A stretch of DNA of 64,000 bases from Nocardia ninae NBRC 108245 (lineage in GTDB: Bacteria; Actinomycetota; Actinomycetes; Mycobacteriales; Mycobacteriaceae), in contig NZ_BJXA01000015.1 in assembly GCF_007990755.1 (NCBI RefSeq), positions 1 through 64,000 of the forward strand. Direction: 5' to 3'. This document shows, piece by piece, positions 18,536-25,991 of the stretch (its first letter is position 1; every line of letters starts with the position of its first letter). The translations under genes were made by a program, and so were the position numbers. The notes below the pieces were generated by a model. The model saw only the letters and a program-made list of their open reading frames with translations. It was not told the origin of the DNA and searched no databases.

Positions 18536-19900
18536 TCAGCGCACCACCGAACTTTCCACAGCGGCCCCCGGCGCTTCCACTTTCCCCGGCCGGGTCGGCG
18601 CGAACCAGGTGGCGTAGAAGGTGGCGGACAGCGCGGCGAGCATGGCGAGCAGGGCGAAGCCGGACAGGAGGGGATGGGCGGCCATGGTGGGGGCCAGATA
18701 ACGGGTGGCGAGGAGGGTGGCGGCGAAGGTGGCGATACCCAAGGCCACCACGCGGATTCGGTAGTGGTCCCACCCTCGGTCGGGGTCGCGCAGGACCGAT
18801 TCGACGGTGAGGCACAGCGCGGCGCCCGCGATGAGATCGACGCCGTAGTGGGCGCCGAGCCCGAGGGTCGCGATGAGCGTGCAGACCAGCCAGAAGGCGC
18901 CGCCGTAGCGCAACCACCGTGGGCCGCGGCGGGAGTGGATGAACAGCGACAGTGCCCACGCGGTGTGCAGCGACGGCATGCAGTTGCGCGGGGTGATGCC
19001 GTCGAACGGCATCGGCCCGACCGAAAACGGCAGCGGCGGAACGATATCCGGCCAGACGTCGGCGATCTCCAGGCCGTTGCCCTGCGGCCCGAAGGCGAGA
19101 ATCGGCCCGACGATCGGGAAGATCACGTAGAAGAGCGGGCCGATCAGACCGAGCGCCAAGAAGGTTCGCACCAGATGGTGCCGCGGCCACTCGCCGGTGG
19201 TCACGTTGCGCAGCTGCCAGACGGCGACGACGATGGCCGCGACCGGAAGCTCGAAATACACCCAGCGCACCACACTCAGCGGCACCGGTCCCGCGATGTC
19301 GAGCACATGCCCGACGAACCAGGAGGGATTGCCGAGCGCATGGTCGGCCAGCTGCGCGTAGGGATCGAGGACCCGCGGGCAGGCCCACGCGGTGATGTCC
19401 AGCCAGATCTCGCCGATCTTGGTCGCGAGGATCAGCAAGGCGCCGAAAGTGATGGCGCGCAACGCCGTTCGATGCCGCTCGCCGGACCAGCGCACTGCGG
19501 CGATCACCGCGAGCGCGGTGAGCACGATGGTCGGACCGTTGCCGACAGTGAACAGCCTGCCCTCGACGGCCCGGATCACCACGAACACCACGTCGATGGC
19601 GATCGCCGCGGCCAGCGCGGTCACCCGCACGCGGATCGTGACGCCGACGAGCGCGAGCAGGAACCCCGCCCACGAGGTGGTCGCGGACTTCGGCCTGCCC
19701 ACGTAATCGCGGAACAGACTCGTCAGCGGACCGAGCGCGTTGATGTGCGCGGCGATGAGCTCACCCGCCACGAGCACGAGCACCGCGGCGGCAATGCCGC
19801 ACCAGATGGTCGACGGTCGGACGCGACGTTCCGGGAGCCGCGCGGCGCCCGCTGGCTCGGCGGGTGGGGGCGAACTTCCCGGCGCGTCGTGAATAAGCAT
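18536..19900 (-). CDS. PAP2-superfamily membrane protein (Aur1/Ipt1-like)
   Basis: 454 residues, about ten membrane segments. The C-terminal half has the PAP2 catalytic motifs CMPSLHTAWALS (His near 310) and GAHYGVDLIAG (His near 350), with the spacing seen in inositolphosphotransferase/Aur1-type PAP2 proteins. Members move phospho-head groups to or from membrane lipids. The gene is 227 bp upstream of the FAAL-oxoamine synthase on the same strand and could act on its lipid, but PAP2 genes are common in actinomycetes, so proximity alone is weak evidence. The start is the ATG at 19900. Confidence 0.8.
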   Translation of the reverse strand: MLIHDAPGSSPPPAEPAGAARLPERRVRPSTIWCGIAAAVLVLVAGELIAAHINALGPLTSLFRDYVGRPKSATTSWAGFLLALVGVTIRVRVTALAAAIAIDVVFVVIRAVEGRLFTVGNGPTIVLTALAVIAAVRWSGERHRTALRAITFGALLILATKIGEIWLDITAWACPRVLDPYAQLADHALGNPSWFVGHVLDIAGPVPLSVVRWVYFELPVAAIVVAVWQLRNVTTGEWPRHHLVRTFLALGLIGPLFYVIFPIVGPILAFGPQGNGLEIADVWPDIVPPLPFSVGPMPFDGITPRNCMPSLHTAWALSLFIHSRRGPRWLRYGGAFWLVCTLIATLGLGAHYGVDLIAGAALCLTVESVLRDPDRGWDHYRIRVVALGIATFAATLLATRYLAPTMAAHPLLSGFALLAMLAALSATFYATWFAPTRPGKVEAPGAAVESSVVR

Positions 19901-19983
19901 TCGGACATCGTAAACACGGTGTGAACGTGATCATGCGTCCGCGTGAACCCGCGCCGCTCACGCGGACGCGGCAACCCACCGGT

Positions 19984-20157
19984 TCATAGCATCAGGACCA
20001 GCGCCGAGATGATGCCGAGACTGGCGGTCGCGGTCGCCCCGACCGAGTTGATGATCAGTACGCCCGCGGTGACGATCGCGCTGAGCAGCGATTCGAGTGA
20101 TGCTGTGCCCCGCTCCAAACGCGGCCTGGTGGCGCGATGTGTCGTTCTCACAGTCAT
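19984..20157 (-). CDS. Small membrane protein (57 residues)
   Basis: ATG at 20157 to TGA at 19984. A basic N-terminus (MTVRTTHRATRPRLERG) is followed by a hydrophobic C-terminal half with LLSAIVTAGVLIINSVGATA, ending ISALVLML. One or two membrane passes are likely. No family is recognised. It lies just upstream of the PAP2 gene on the same strand, 83 bp away, and might be co-transcribed. Support rests on composition only; no strong ribosome site is seen. Confidence 0.45.
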   Translation of the reverse strand: MTVRTTHRATRPRLERGTASLESLLSAIVTAGVLIINSVGATATASLGIISALVLML

Positions 20158-20206
20158 GGCCCCCGCCTACCCGGCGGCCTCGGGCCCAAACGGGGCACCT
20201 GGCTAT

Positions 20207-20223
20207 CCTGACCATCGTTCAAG
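20207..20223. promoter_or_regulatory. Degenerate copy of the bioY operator
   Basis: CCTGACCATCGTTCAAG matches the 17-bp palindrome before bioY at 14 positions. The similarity extends upstream: GGCACCTGGCTAT here (20194-20206) against GGCACCTGCTAT there. It ends 24 bp before the ATG at 20248, almost the same spacing as at bioY. One half-site is intact and the other is altered. A neighbouring TTGATCAA palindrome is at 20228-20235. Confidence 0.5.
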
Positions 20224-20247
20224 GCTTGTTGATCAAGGTGGGTGGCT

Positions 20248-20760
20248 ATGCAGAGTAGGGACATCGAGTTCGCGGCTCGATGGTGGCAGTGGGCCATGGC
20301 GATACCCGCCGACCGAAATCCGGTCAGCGATGAGACCGGAGAGTTCGCGGGTGAGGAGCAGCCCGCGGACGTCTGGTTTCTCGCAGGCACGTTCGGCGGC
20401 AAGGTCAGCAGGAAGTGCTCGGTGCCGTTCGGTCGCCCGATCTTCTTCCCCGCCTTCAATATCCTGCAGAAGTCGTCACTGTTCGCGCGGCGGGTTCCGG
20501 TGATACCCACGGCGAGCGGGCACGCGGAGCTGAACGGCGTCTCCCTGCCGCTGCGTGAAGTCGCCAATCGCAGCCCGTTCCTGGTCGACGCGGTGCCCGA
20601 CGCACCGTTCGGTCCGGCGGGCCGCTACCGGGCGAACGCCTGGGGTCTCTGGTGTCGACTGGACGATCTGCGCCGCGGCGACTACATCCTCACGCTCGGC
20701 GGCGAGTACGAGCCCGGTGGGTTCTGGGTCGAGGTCACCTACGACCTCGAAATCGTCTGA
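20248..20760 (+). CDS. Conserved hypothetical protein (WWQWAMAIP type)
   Basis: 170 residues, soluble, no signal peptide. It begins with an aromatic motif (FAARWWQWAMAIP) followed by VWFLAGTFGG, a Cys-containing KCSVPFGRPIFFPAFN and a C-terminal beta-rich half ending FWVEVTYDLEIV. I recognise the general look of an uncharacterised bacterial family but no function. ATG 20248 has AAGG about 9 bp upstream; a GTG two codons earlier is possible. The operator-like sequence upstream resembles that of bioY, so it may respond to biotin. Its end converges with the DeoR gene, 6 bp apart. Confidence 0.7.
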   Translation: MQSRDIEFAARWWQWAMAIPADRNPVSDETGEFAGEEQPADVWFLAGTFGGKVSRKCSVPFGRPIFFPAFNILQKSSLFARRVPVIPTASGHAELNGVSLPLREVANRSPFLVDAVPDAPFGPAGRYRANAWGLWCRLDDLRRGDYILTLGGEYEPGGFWVEVTYDLEIV

Positions 20761-20766
20761 GGCTGT

Positions 20767-21534
20767 TCACACTCGTCGCACGGTGACGCCCGCGGCGGCC
20801 AGCGCGTCGGTGTCCTCGGGTGCGGCGGTGTGATCGGTGACGACGACGTGTAGGTCGGCGGCCGGTGCGACGAAGGCGAGGGCGGTGCGCGAGAGTTTCG
20901 CGGCTTCCGCAACCGTGATGACGCGGCGGGACGAGGCGATCGCGGCGCGTTTGACGGCGGCGTCGTCGAGGTCGTAGGCGGTGAGTCCGTCGGCTGCGGT
21001 CAATCCGCAGCAGCCGAGGATCGCGGTGTCGAATCGCAAGGCGGCCAGGGACGCCAGGGTGAGCGGGCCGGTCAATGCCAGTTCGCCGGGGCGTGGCTTG
21101 CCGCCGGGCACCAGCAGTGTCAGCTGGGGTGCGTCGGTGAGTGCGTTCACCGCGTGCAGCGACAGTGGCAGCACGGTCAGGCGCCGGTGTGCCAGTGCGC
21201 GGGCGACTTTCAGGCAGGTGGTGCCGCTGTCGAGAACGACCGATTCGCCGTCGGCGATGAGCCCGGCGACCTCGGCGGCAATGCGCTGCTTGAGTTCCAA
21301 GCTCTCGTGCACGCGCATGGCGAAGGGCGGTTCGTCGCCGCGCAGCAACAAGGTGCGGGCGCCGCCGCGATAGCGCTCGAGGATGCCCTGGCTCGCCAAC
21401 GTCTCCAAGTCGCGGCGGATGGTCATCTCCGAGGCGCCGGTGCGTTCGGCTAGTTCGGCCACCCCGAGCTGGCCCGCTGCACGCACGGCCTCGGTGATCT
21501 GTTTCAGTCGGTCTACGCTCGCCACAGCTGCCAT
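20767..21534 (-). CDS. DeoR/GlpR family transcriptional regulator
   Basis: 255 residues. N-terminal winged helix (ELAERTGASEMTIRRDLETL, the DeoR signature) and a C-terminal sugar-phosphate-type sensor (DSGTTCLKVARAL, GCCGLTAADGLTAYD). It should repress in the absence of a phosphorylated effector. ATG 21534 is chosen because an upstream in-frame ATG (21573) lies inside the inverted repeat that is probably its operator. It is divergent from an MFS transporter, the likely target along with itself. Confidence 0.88.
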   Translation of the reverse strand: MAAVASVDRLKQITEAVRAAGQLGVAELAERTGASEMTIRRDLETLASQGILERYRGGARTLLLRGDEPPFAMRVHESLELKQRIAAEVAGLIADGESVVLDSGTTCLKVARALAHRRLTVLPLSLHAVNALTDAPQLTLLVPGGKPRPGELALTGPLTLASLAALRFDTAILGCCGLTAADGLTAYDLDDAAVKRAAIASSRRVITVAEAAKLSRTALAFVAPAADLHVVVTDHTAAPEDTDALAAAGVTVRRV

Positions 21535-21563
21535 AGAACACCACTGGTGTTGGAAAATCAATG

Positions 21564-21597
21564 TTTCGAACATAGAATCTGTGCGTTATGTTCGAAA
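21564..21597. promoter_or_regulatory. DeoR-type operator, 11-bp perfect inverted repeat
   Basis: TTTCGAACATA (21564-21574) and TATGTTCGAAA (21587-21597) are exact inverted copies 12 bp apart, between the divergent DeoR and MFS genes. The half-site TATGTTCGA matches that of GlpR/DeoR-type repressors. Because of the symmetry both strands carry an ATG-TTC-GAA start-like sequence here, so the upstream ATGs of both genes are likely part of the operator rather than starts. Confidence 0.65.
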
Positions 21598-21599
21598 TT

Positions 21600-22808
21600 A
21601 TGCACAGATCGTTGCGGGCCGCTCGACTGGCCACGTTCGCCTACTTCGCGTTGAACGGCTTCCTGATCGGGATCTGGGTCGTCCACATTCCCGCCGTCGA
21701 GCAGCGGGTCGGGATCGGGCACGCGACGCTCGGCTGGTTGTTGTTGCTGCTCGGCGCGGGAGCTTTCGCCGGCATGCGGCTGGTCGGTCCGCTCGCCGAT
21801 CGTTTCGGCGCCCGCATCGTCGTCCCGGTCAGTGCGGCACTGTGCGCGGCCGCGGTTGTTCTGCCTGGCTTGTCGATGAACGCCTGGACACTAGGGGCTG
21901 CGCTGCTCGCTCTTGGTTTCGGCAACGGCTGCTTGGACGTCGCCATGAACGCCCACGCCGTCCAGGTCGAACACGAATACCAGCGATCCGTCATGTCCGC
22001 GTTCCACGCCACCTATTCACTCGGCGGGGTATTGGCAGCACTGGTCGGTGCCCGCACACTCAGCTGGGGTTGGAGCCCCGCGACCGCGCTAGGTCTCGCG
22101 GCATTGCTCGGCCTGGTCGGCGCCGCAGCGGCCGCACCAGCCTTGCTCCGAACCGAAACTTCTTCTGCCGTCGAAGTTTCCGCGGCAGGGGAGCGGCGGA
22201 CGACACCCCGGCGGATCTGGTTGCTCGCCGGTCTCGCCCTCCTGCTGATGCTGTGCGAGGGCGTAGCCAACGACTGGAGCGCCCTGCACCTCCGCGACGT
22301 CCTCGCAGCACCCGCCGCCACCGCCGCCTTGGCCTACGGCGCCTTCGCCACCGCCATGACCGTCGGCAGACTCCTCGCCGACCGCATCGCCACCCGCTTC
22401 GGCCCCGTCGCCGTCCTACGCTACGGCTCAGCCCTGGCCGCCCTCGGCCTGCTGGCCGCCGCTCTGTCCCCCTGGATCCCCCTGGCCCTGCTCGGCTGGA
22501 CCGTCTTCGGCGCCGGCCTCTCCGGCTGCGTCCCCCAACTCTTCAGCGCCGCAGGCCATGCCGACCGAACCGCCGCAGGCGCCAACGTAGCCCGAGTAGC
22601 AGGCCTCGGCTATCTAGGCGTCCTAGCCGGCCCCGCCATAATCGGCCCCCTGACCCACCTCGCCCCCCTCAACATCATCCTCCTACTCCCCGTAGCCTTC
22701 TGCGTCCTAGCCGCCACCACCGCCAACGTCCTACGCCCCCAACCAACTTCGACCTCACAGCCAACCGCCGATTCGAAGTCCCCTGACCCATTTCAGCCCA
22801 CCCACTAG
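21600..22808 (+). CDS. MFS transporter
   Basis: About 402 residues and 12 membrane segments, with the MFS loop GPLADRFGARIVV between helices 2 and 3 and DRIATRFGPVAVL in the second half. It resembles YbjJ/FucP-like sugar or drug exporters (FLIGIWVVHIPAVEQ, AMNAHAVQVE). ATG 21600 is preferred over ATG 21588, which lies in the operator. Regulated presumably by the divergent DeoR protein. Substrate unknown; the regulator suggests a sugar or sugar derivative. The second half is written largely with C-rich codons. Confidence 0.88.
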   Translation: MHRSLRAARLATFAYFALNGFLIGIWVVHIPAVEQRVGIGHATLGWLLLLLGAGAFAGMRLVGPLADRFGARIVVPVSAALCAAAVVLPGLSMNAWTLGAALLALGFGNGCLDVAMNAHAVQVEHEYQRSVMSAFHATYSLGGVLAALVGARTLSWGWSPATALGLAALLGLVGAAAAAPALLRTETSSAVEVSAAGERRTTPRRIWLLAGLALLLMLCEGVANDWSALHLRDVLAAPAATAALAYGAFATAMTVGRLLADRIATRFGPVAVLRYGSALAALGLLAAALSPWIPLALLGWTVFGAGLSGCVPQLFSAAGHADRTAAGANVARVAGLGYLGVLAGPAIIGPLTHLAPLNIILLLPVAFCVLAATTANVLRPQPTSTSQPTADSKSPDPFQPTH

Positions 22809-22845
22809 GCCTGGCCCTCCTGCGGAACAGCCGCACTCTTTCTCG

Positions 22846-22887
22846 GGATCCGCACTGCTTACGGCCCCCTAATCTCGGTGCGGATCC
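22846..22887. terminator. Inverted repeat between convergent genes, possible terminator
   Basis: GGATCCGCAC (22846-22855) pairs with GTGCGGATCC (22878-22887), a 10-bp stem with a 22-nt loop, between the convergent MFS and MurJ-like genes. There is no T-tract, so it may be a factor-dependent or bidirectional terminator. A further partial copy, GGTGCGGATC, follows close to 22900. Confidence 0.45.
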
Positions 22888-22920
22888 TGAGAGACGGTGC
22901 GGATCGCAAATGCGTCGGAA

Positions 22921-24612
22921 CTACGCGGCCAGCAGGGCGCGAGCGTTGCGCACCTCGGGTATGCCGATTGCCTTGGCGGCAAGCAGGAATACCACCAGGC
23001 CGACCGACGTTCCGGCCGCGAGTGTGACGAGGTGCTCGACGAGGGGGTCGGGCACCGCGTGGCGGGTGATCGCCATGATCGCCACGCAAGACCAGCCTGC
23101 GGTTGCGGTGGCCCAGATGACGCGCGTGAATGTCACTGCGACAGTGGAGAATCCGAGGAGACCGTAGTGGCGGCGGAGCAGGGCATGCCCCATGATCGCG
23201 CCGACCACATACGACAGCGAGCTCGCGACGCTGAGCATGACCACCACGGCGCCGTCCGAGAAGACGGTGACCGAGCAGGCGACCACGGCGACCTTCGTGA
23301 CCACCATCGCAATGTTGATGAGGGTCGGTGTACGGGTGTTGTTGTGTGCGTAGAAGACTCGCATCTGCAGCATCACCAGCGCGAACGGCGCCAAGCCGAA
23401 CGCGGAAGACGCGATCGCCGTTCCGATCAATCCGGCGGCTTGCGCGTCGACGCGGCCGGTGAAAACGACGGCGGCCAGTACCGGCCCGAGCAGACCCATG
23501 GCCATGCTCATCGGCACGAGTGCGACCGTCAGATACCGTGCGCCACGCCCGAGGTCGGCGATCACGGCAGCTCGATCGCCCGCGGCGGCCGACCGGGAGA
23601 TACGCGGCATCAGCACTGTCAACAGCGAGGCCGCGAGGATGCCGTACGGAACCTGGAACAGCAGATCCGCATAGGTGTAGATGGACACCCCGCCGTGGGA
23701 GAAGGCGACCCGCATCGTGACCGCGACCCCGACCTGACTGATCGCGGCGTAGACCAGAATCCACCCCAGCACGGGCATACCGGCGCGGACCGGACGCCAG
23801 GTGTACGGGATCGGCCGAACCCGCCACTTCCATTCGAAACCGTTGCGGCGCAACGCGAACACCACCCACACGGCCTGTCCGACAATCCCCGAAGTGGTCC
23901 CGATCCCGATTGTCAGCACCTGAGCGGTTGTCATCGAGGCCGGCGTCAATGTGATCGGTCCGGGGAGCAGCGCGAAGATCCCGCCCGTCAGCAACACGAT
24001 GACGTTGTTGACCACCGGCGCCCACGCGGCCGCGGCGAAGCTGTCCCGCACATTGAGCACCGCCGTCAGCAAAACCGTTACGCCATAGAAGAAGATCTCC
24101 GGTAGCAGTAGGTAAGCGAACCAGGTGGTGAGCTCCCGCTGGTCCGAGTCGCCCACGAAAACCCGCACGATCAGTGGCGCACACAGCACCGTGACGAGGG
24201 TGACCGCGCCGAGCCCGAGCACTGCTGCCACCAGCACGCGCTGGGTGAACTCCCGAGAGTGCTTGCGCCCGTGGCGCCGTGCCCGTGTGAGCAGCGGCAC
24301 GACGGCGCTGGCGAACACGCTGCCGAGCAACAGCTCATAGACCATGTTCGGCAGACTGTTCGCCCCGGTATAGGCATCGCCGACCGCCGCGGTGCCCAGC
24401 AATGCCGCCAGCACGATCGTCCGGGCAAACCCTGTCACTCGGCTGACCACTCCGGCAATCGCGACGTACCGGCTCGCTCGCGCCAGCCCGCCTCCCGAGG
24501 TGTCCGCCCGAGGTCGAACCCCTCTGAGCCGGGGCATTTCTCGCACGGCCTGCGGCCGCGAATTCGTCCCGAGCGGCAACGGCTGAGTCGGCAGATTGCC
24601 GTAGTCGGTCAT
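22921..24612 (-). CDS. MurJ/MviN-family lipid II flippase-like protein
   Basis: 563 residues, about 14 membrane segments, with MATE/MviN features: RVTGFARTIVLAALLG, SLPNMVYELLLGSVFASAVVP and YALLL-type repeats such as YADLLFQVPYGILAAS. MurJ proteins move the peptidoglycan precursor lipid II across the membrane. Start ATG 24612 (MTDYGNLPTQPLPLGTN) follows a short disordered N-terminus. It lacks the long C-terminal pseudokinase extension of mycobacterial MurJ, so it may be a second, accessory copy or flip another polyprenyl-linked sugar. Alone on its strand. Confidence 0.88.
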   Translation of the reverse strand: MTDYGNLPTQPLPLGTNSRPQAVREMPRLRGVRPRADTSGGGLARASRYVAIAGVVSRVTGFARTIVLAALLGTAAVGDAYTGANSLPNMVYELLLGSVFASAVVPLLTRARRHGRKHSREFTQRVLVAAVLGLGAVTLVTVLCAPLIVRVFVGDSDQRELTTWFAYLLLPEIFFYGVTVLLTAVLNVRDSFAAAAWAPVVNNVIVLLTGGIFALLPGPITLTPASMTTAQVLTIGIGTTSGIVGQAVWVVFALRRNGFEWKWRVRPIPYTWRPVRAGMPVLGWILVYAAISQVGVAVTMRVAFSHGGVSIYTYADLLFQVPYGILAASLLTVLMPRISRSAAAGDRAAVIADLGRGARYLTVALVPMSMAMGLLGPVLAAVVFTGRVDAQAAGLIGTAIASSAFGLAPFALVMLQMRVFYAHNNTRTPTLINIAMVVTKVAVVACSVTVFSDGAVVVMLSVASSLSYVVGAIMGHALLRRHYGLLGFSTVAVTFTRVIWATATAGWSCVAIMAITRHAVPDPLVEHLVTLAAGTSVGLVVFLLAAKAIGIPEVRNARALLAA

Positions 24613-24993
24613 AGCCCTCACTCGCGCTAGCGGATGGCCGCTCGGATGCGCGCCCCCTGGAATCGCCTTCGAGCCATAATGCCCCGCCGAGATCAACGCG
24701 CAGGTCGGCCGCGATTTCAGTCGACGGCCACTGCGTCCACTGAACATTCGATGGGCCCGGGTCTCGAGGGCATTCCCGATAACGGAGTCTGTGTGACGCA
24801 AGCCACACTCGGCCCTTGCAAACCTGGAGAGTCGTGCCCGGATCGGGATAGTCGGGTGAACGAACGATCACGGCGCCCGCAACCCACCAGCTTCGATTTG
24901 CTAAAAATTAGCTGAAGGGTTTTCCTTCAGGGTGTGAGCGGATCCGCGGCCTTGCGGGTTCACGGCTGAGGCTCGATCTGTAGGGGATATCCG
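24613..24993. other. Intergenic region before the porin-toxin cassette, with hairpin
   Basis: About 380 bp between divergent genes. It contains the left copy of the imperfect direct repeat (about 24668-24735) and a perfect 7-bp hairpin, CTGAAGG (24912-24918) and CCTTCAG (24924-24930), with a GTTTT loop, about 60 bp before the porin ATG. The hairpin could be an operator, a leader structure or the end of an upstream transcript. No reading frame is convincing. Confidence 0.4.
24668..24735 (+). repeat. Left copy of imperfect direct repeat flanking the toxin cassette
   Basis: Shares an exact 20-bp core, GCGATTTCAGTCGACGGCCA, at 24711-24730 with the copy at 27868-27887. Similarity extends to the left through AGGTCGGC and more loosely to GAGCCATAATGC. 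The two copies have the same orientation, 3157 bp apart, and enclose the porin, small membrane protein, toxin and immunity genes. Confidence 0.6.
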
Positions 24994-25653
24994 ATGAGAA
25001 ACGCGTCGTTTCGACGCAGCACGTTTGCTGCCGTCTTGTGCATGGCCTCGGTAACCGCTGGTTTACTGGGCTGGAGTCAGGGTGTGGCCGCGGCAGATGT
25101 GGTGCCCGATAGATCCCGGGTTGTCCTCACCGATGACGGGTGGACGTTGACGGTGACCAAGGCCGCGGAGACCTTGGATCGCTACCCGAACCTGGCGGCG
25201 ACGATGTTCACACGTGAAGGGTTCGTCTCGCTGAAGGCGGTGGCCGAAATCAGCGGTGCTGGAACCCAGCCGGTCGGTACGGGTGTCGTCAGCTTCGGCT
25301 ATCAGGTCGGCTGCCAGATCGATGTGTCCAGCGGCTTGACCACCGGTCTCGGAATGTCGGTGGGCCCCAATGCCTCTCTCAATATCTCCTACCCGCCGAG
25401 CGTCAGTGTCGGTGTCAACGCCTCGGTGTCACCGAACATCTCCACGACCCTCAAGCCCGGGTCGATCGCGACTGTCGAGTTCGGTCGCAAACAGCTTGCA
25501 GCCGGGCGGGCGTCGATCGCGATGGATCAGGTCGAGGTCAAAGTCGATGCCTGCATGGGCCCGGTCTCTTTGCGCTCCTTCGCCACCGCGACGATCTCGA
25601 CTCCGACCGCGGACAACACCACCACCGCCTATGGCGATCCCATCTGGCTCTGA
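24994..25653 (+). CDS. MspA family porin
   Basis: 219 residues. Sec signal peptide (about 1-34, ending QGVAAAD) and a mature protein of MspA type: VLTDDGWTLTVTKAAET near the N-terminus, then VSFGYQVGCQIDVSSGL and alternating beta strands with the SISP-like NISYPPSVSVG region. MspA proteins form octameric channels in the mycomembrane, so this marks a mycolic-acid bacterium. It is the first gene of a same-strand group that leads to a toxin; porin and toxin may work together in export or entry, which is inference. The ribosome site is GGGGATATCC-like and weak. Confidence 0.9.
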   Translation: MRNASFRRSTFAAVLCMASVTAGLLGWSQGVAAADVVPDRSRVVLTDDGWTLTVTKAAETLDRYPNLAATMFTREGFVSLKAVAEISGAGTQPVGTGVVSFGYQVGCQIDVSSGLTTGLGMSVGPNASLNISYPPSVSVGVNASVSPNISTTLKPGSIATVEFGRKQLAAGRASIAMDQVEVKVDACMGPVSLRSFATATISTPTADNTTTAYGDPIWL

Positions 25654-25724
25654 GCCCGTACCGCGCATTCCACCGTCGACACCTTGGCCCCTGGTAGAGG
25701 GATTGCAGTAGGAGATACCCAATC

Positions 25725-25991
25725 ATGAACAGCACTACCACCGATCGCCGCGCTCACGCTGCGGCCGAACCCGATTCAGCCGTACTCGCGGCGCCCGCGG
25801 TTGTCGCAGGGCTGGTTCTGCTGATCGCAGCCTTCGCCACCCTCAATCGGATACCGGGCTGGGCCGACGACTATGGCGCAATCCTGGTTTATCTCGCGTT
25901 CTTTCTCTACATGTCCCTGGCTGGTCGGCTGACCTGGTGGGGTATCGACGCTCTCTACACGCGCATGAAAGACGGCCGGAGTCGCCGATGA
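25725..25991 (+). CDS. Small two-helix membrane protein between porin and toxin
   Basis: 88 residues. A polar N-terminus, then two hydrophobic segments (AVLAAPAVVAGLVLLIAAFA near 19-38 and AILVYLAFFLYMSLAG near 50-65) and a basic C-terminus (RMKDGRSRR). ATG 25725 has AGGAGA about 9 bp upstream. Its stop overlaps the toxin ATG (ATGA), so the two are translationally coupled. No family is recognised. By position it may be a partner for export or membrane handling of the toxin. Confidence 0.75.
   Translation: MNSTTTDRRAHAAAEPDSAVLAAPAVVAGLVLLIAAFATLNRIPGWADDYGAILVYLAFFLYMSLAGRLTWWGIDALYTRMKDGRSRR

Noticed and set aside
14421-18617. Long plus-strand reading frames (about 670-700 codons) opposite the megaenzyme
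   Set aside because: They are antisense to a gene with clear domains; the translations are rich in Arg, Gln and Gly with no motifs, as usual for high-GC shadow frames.
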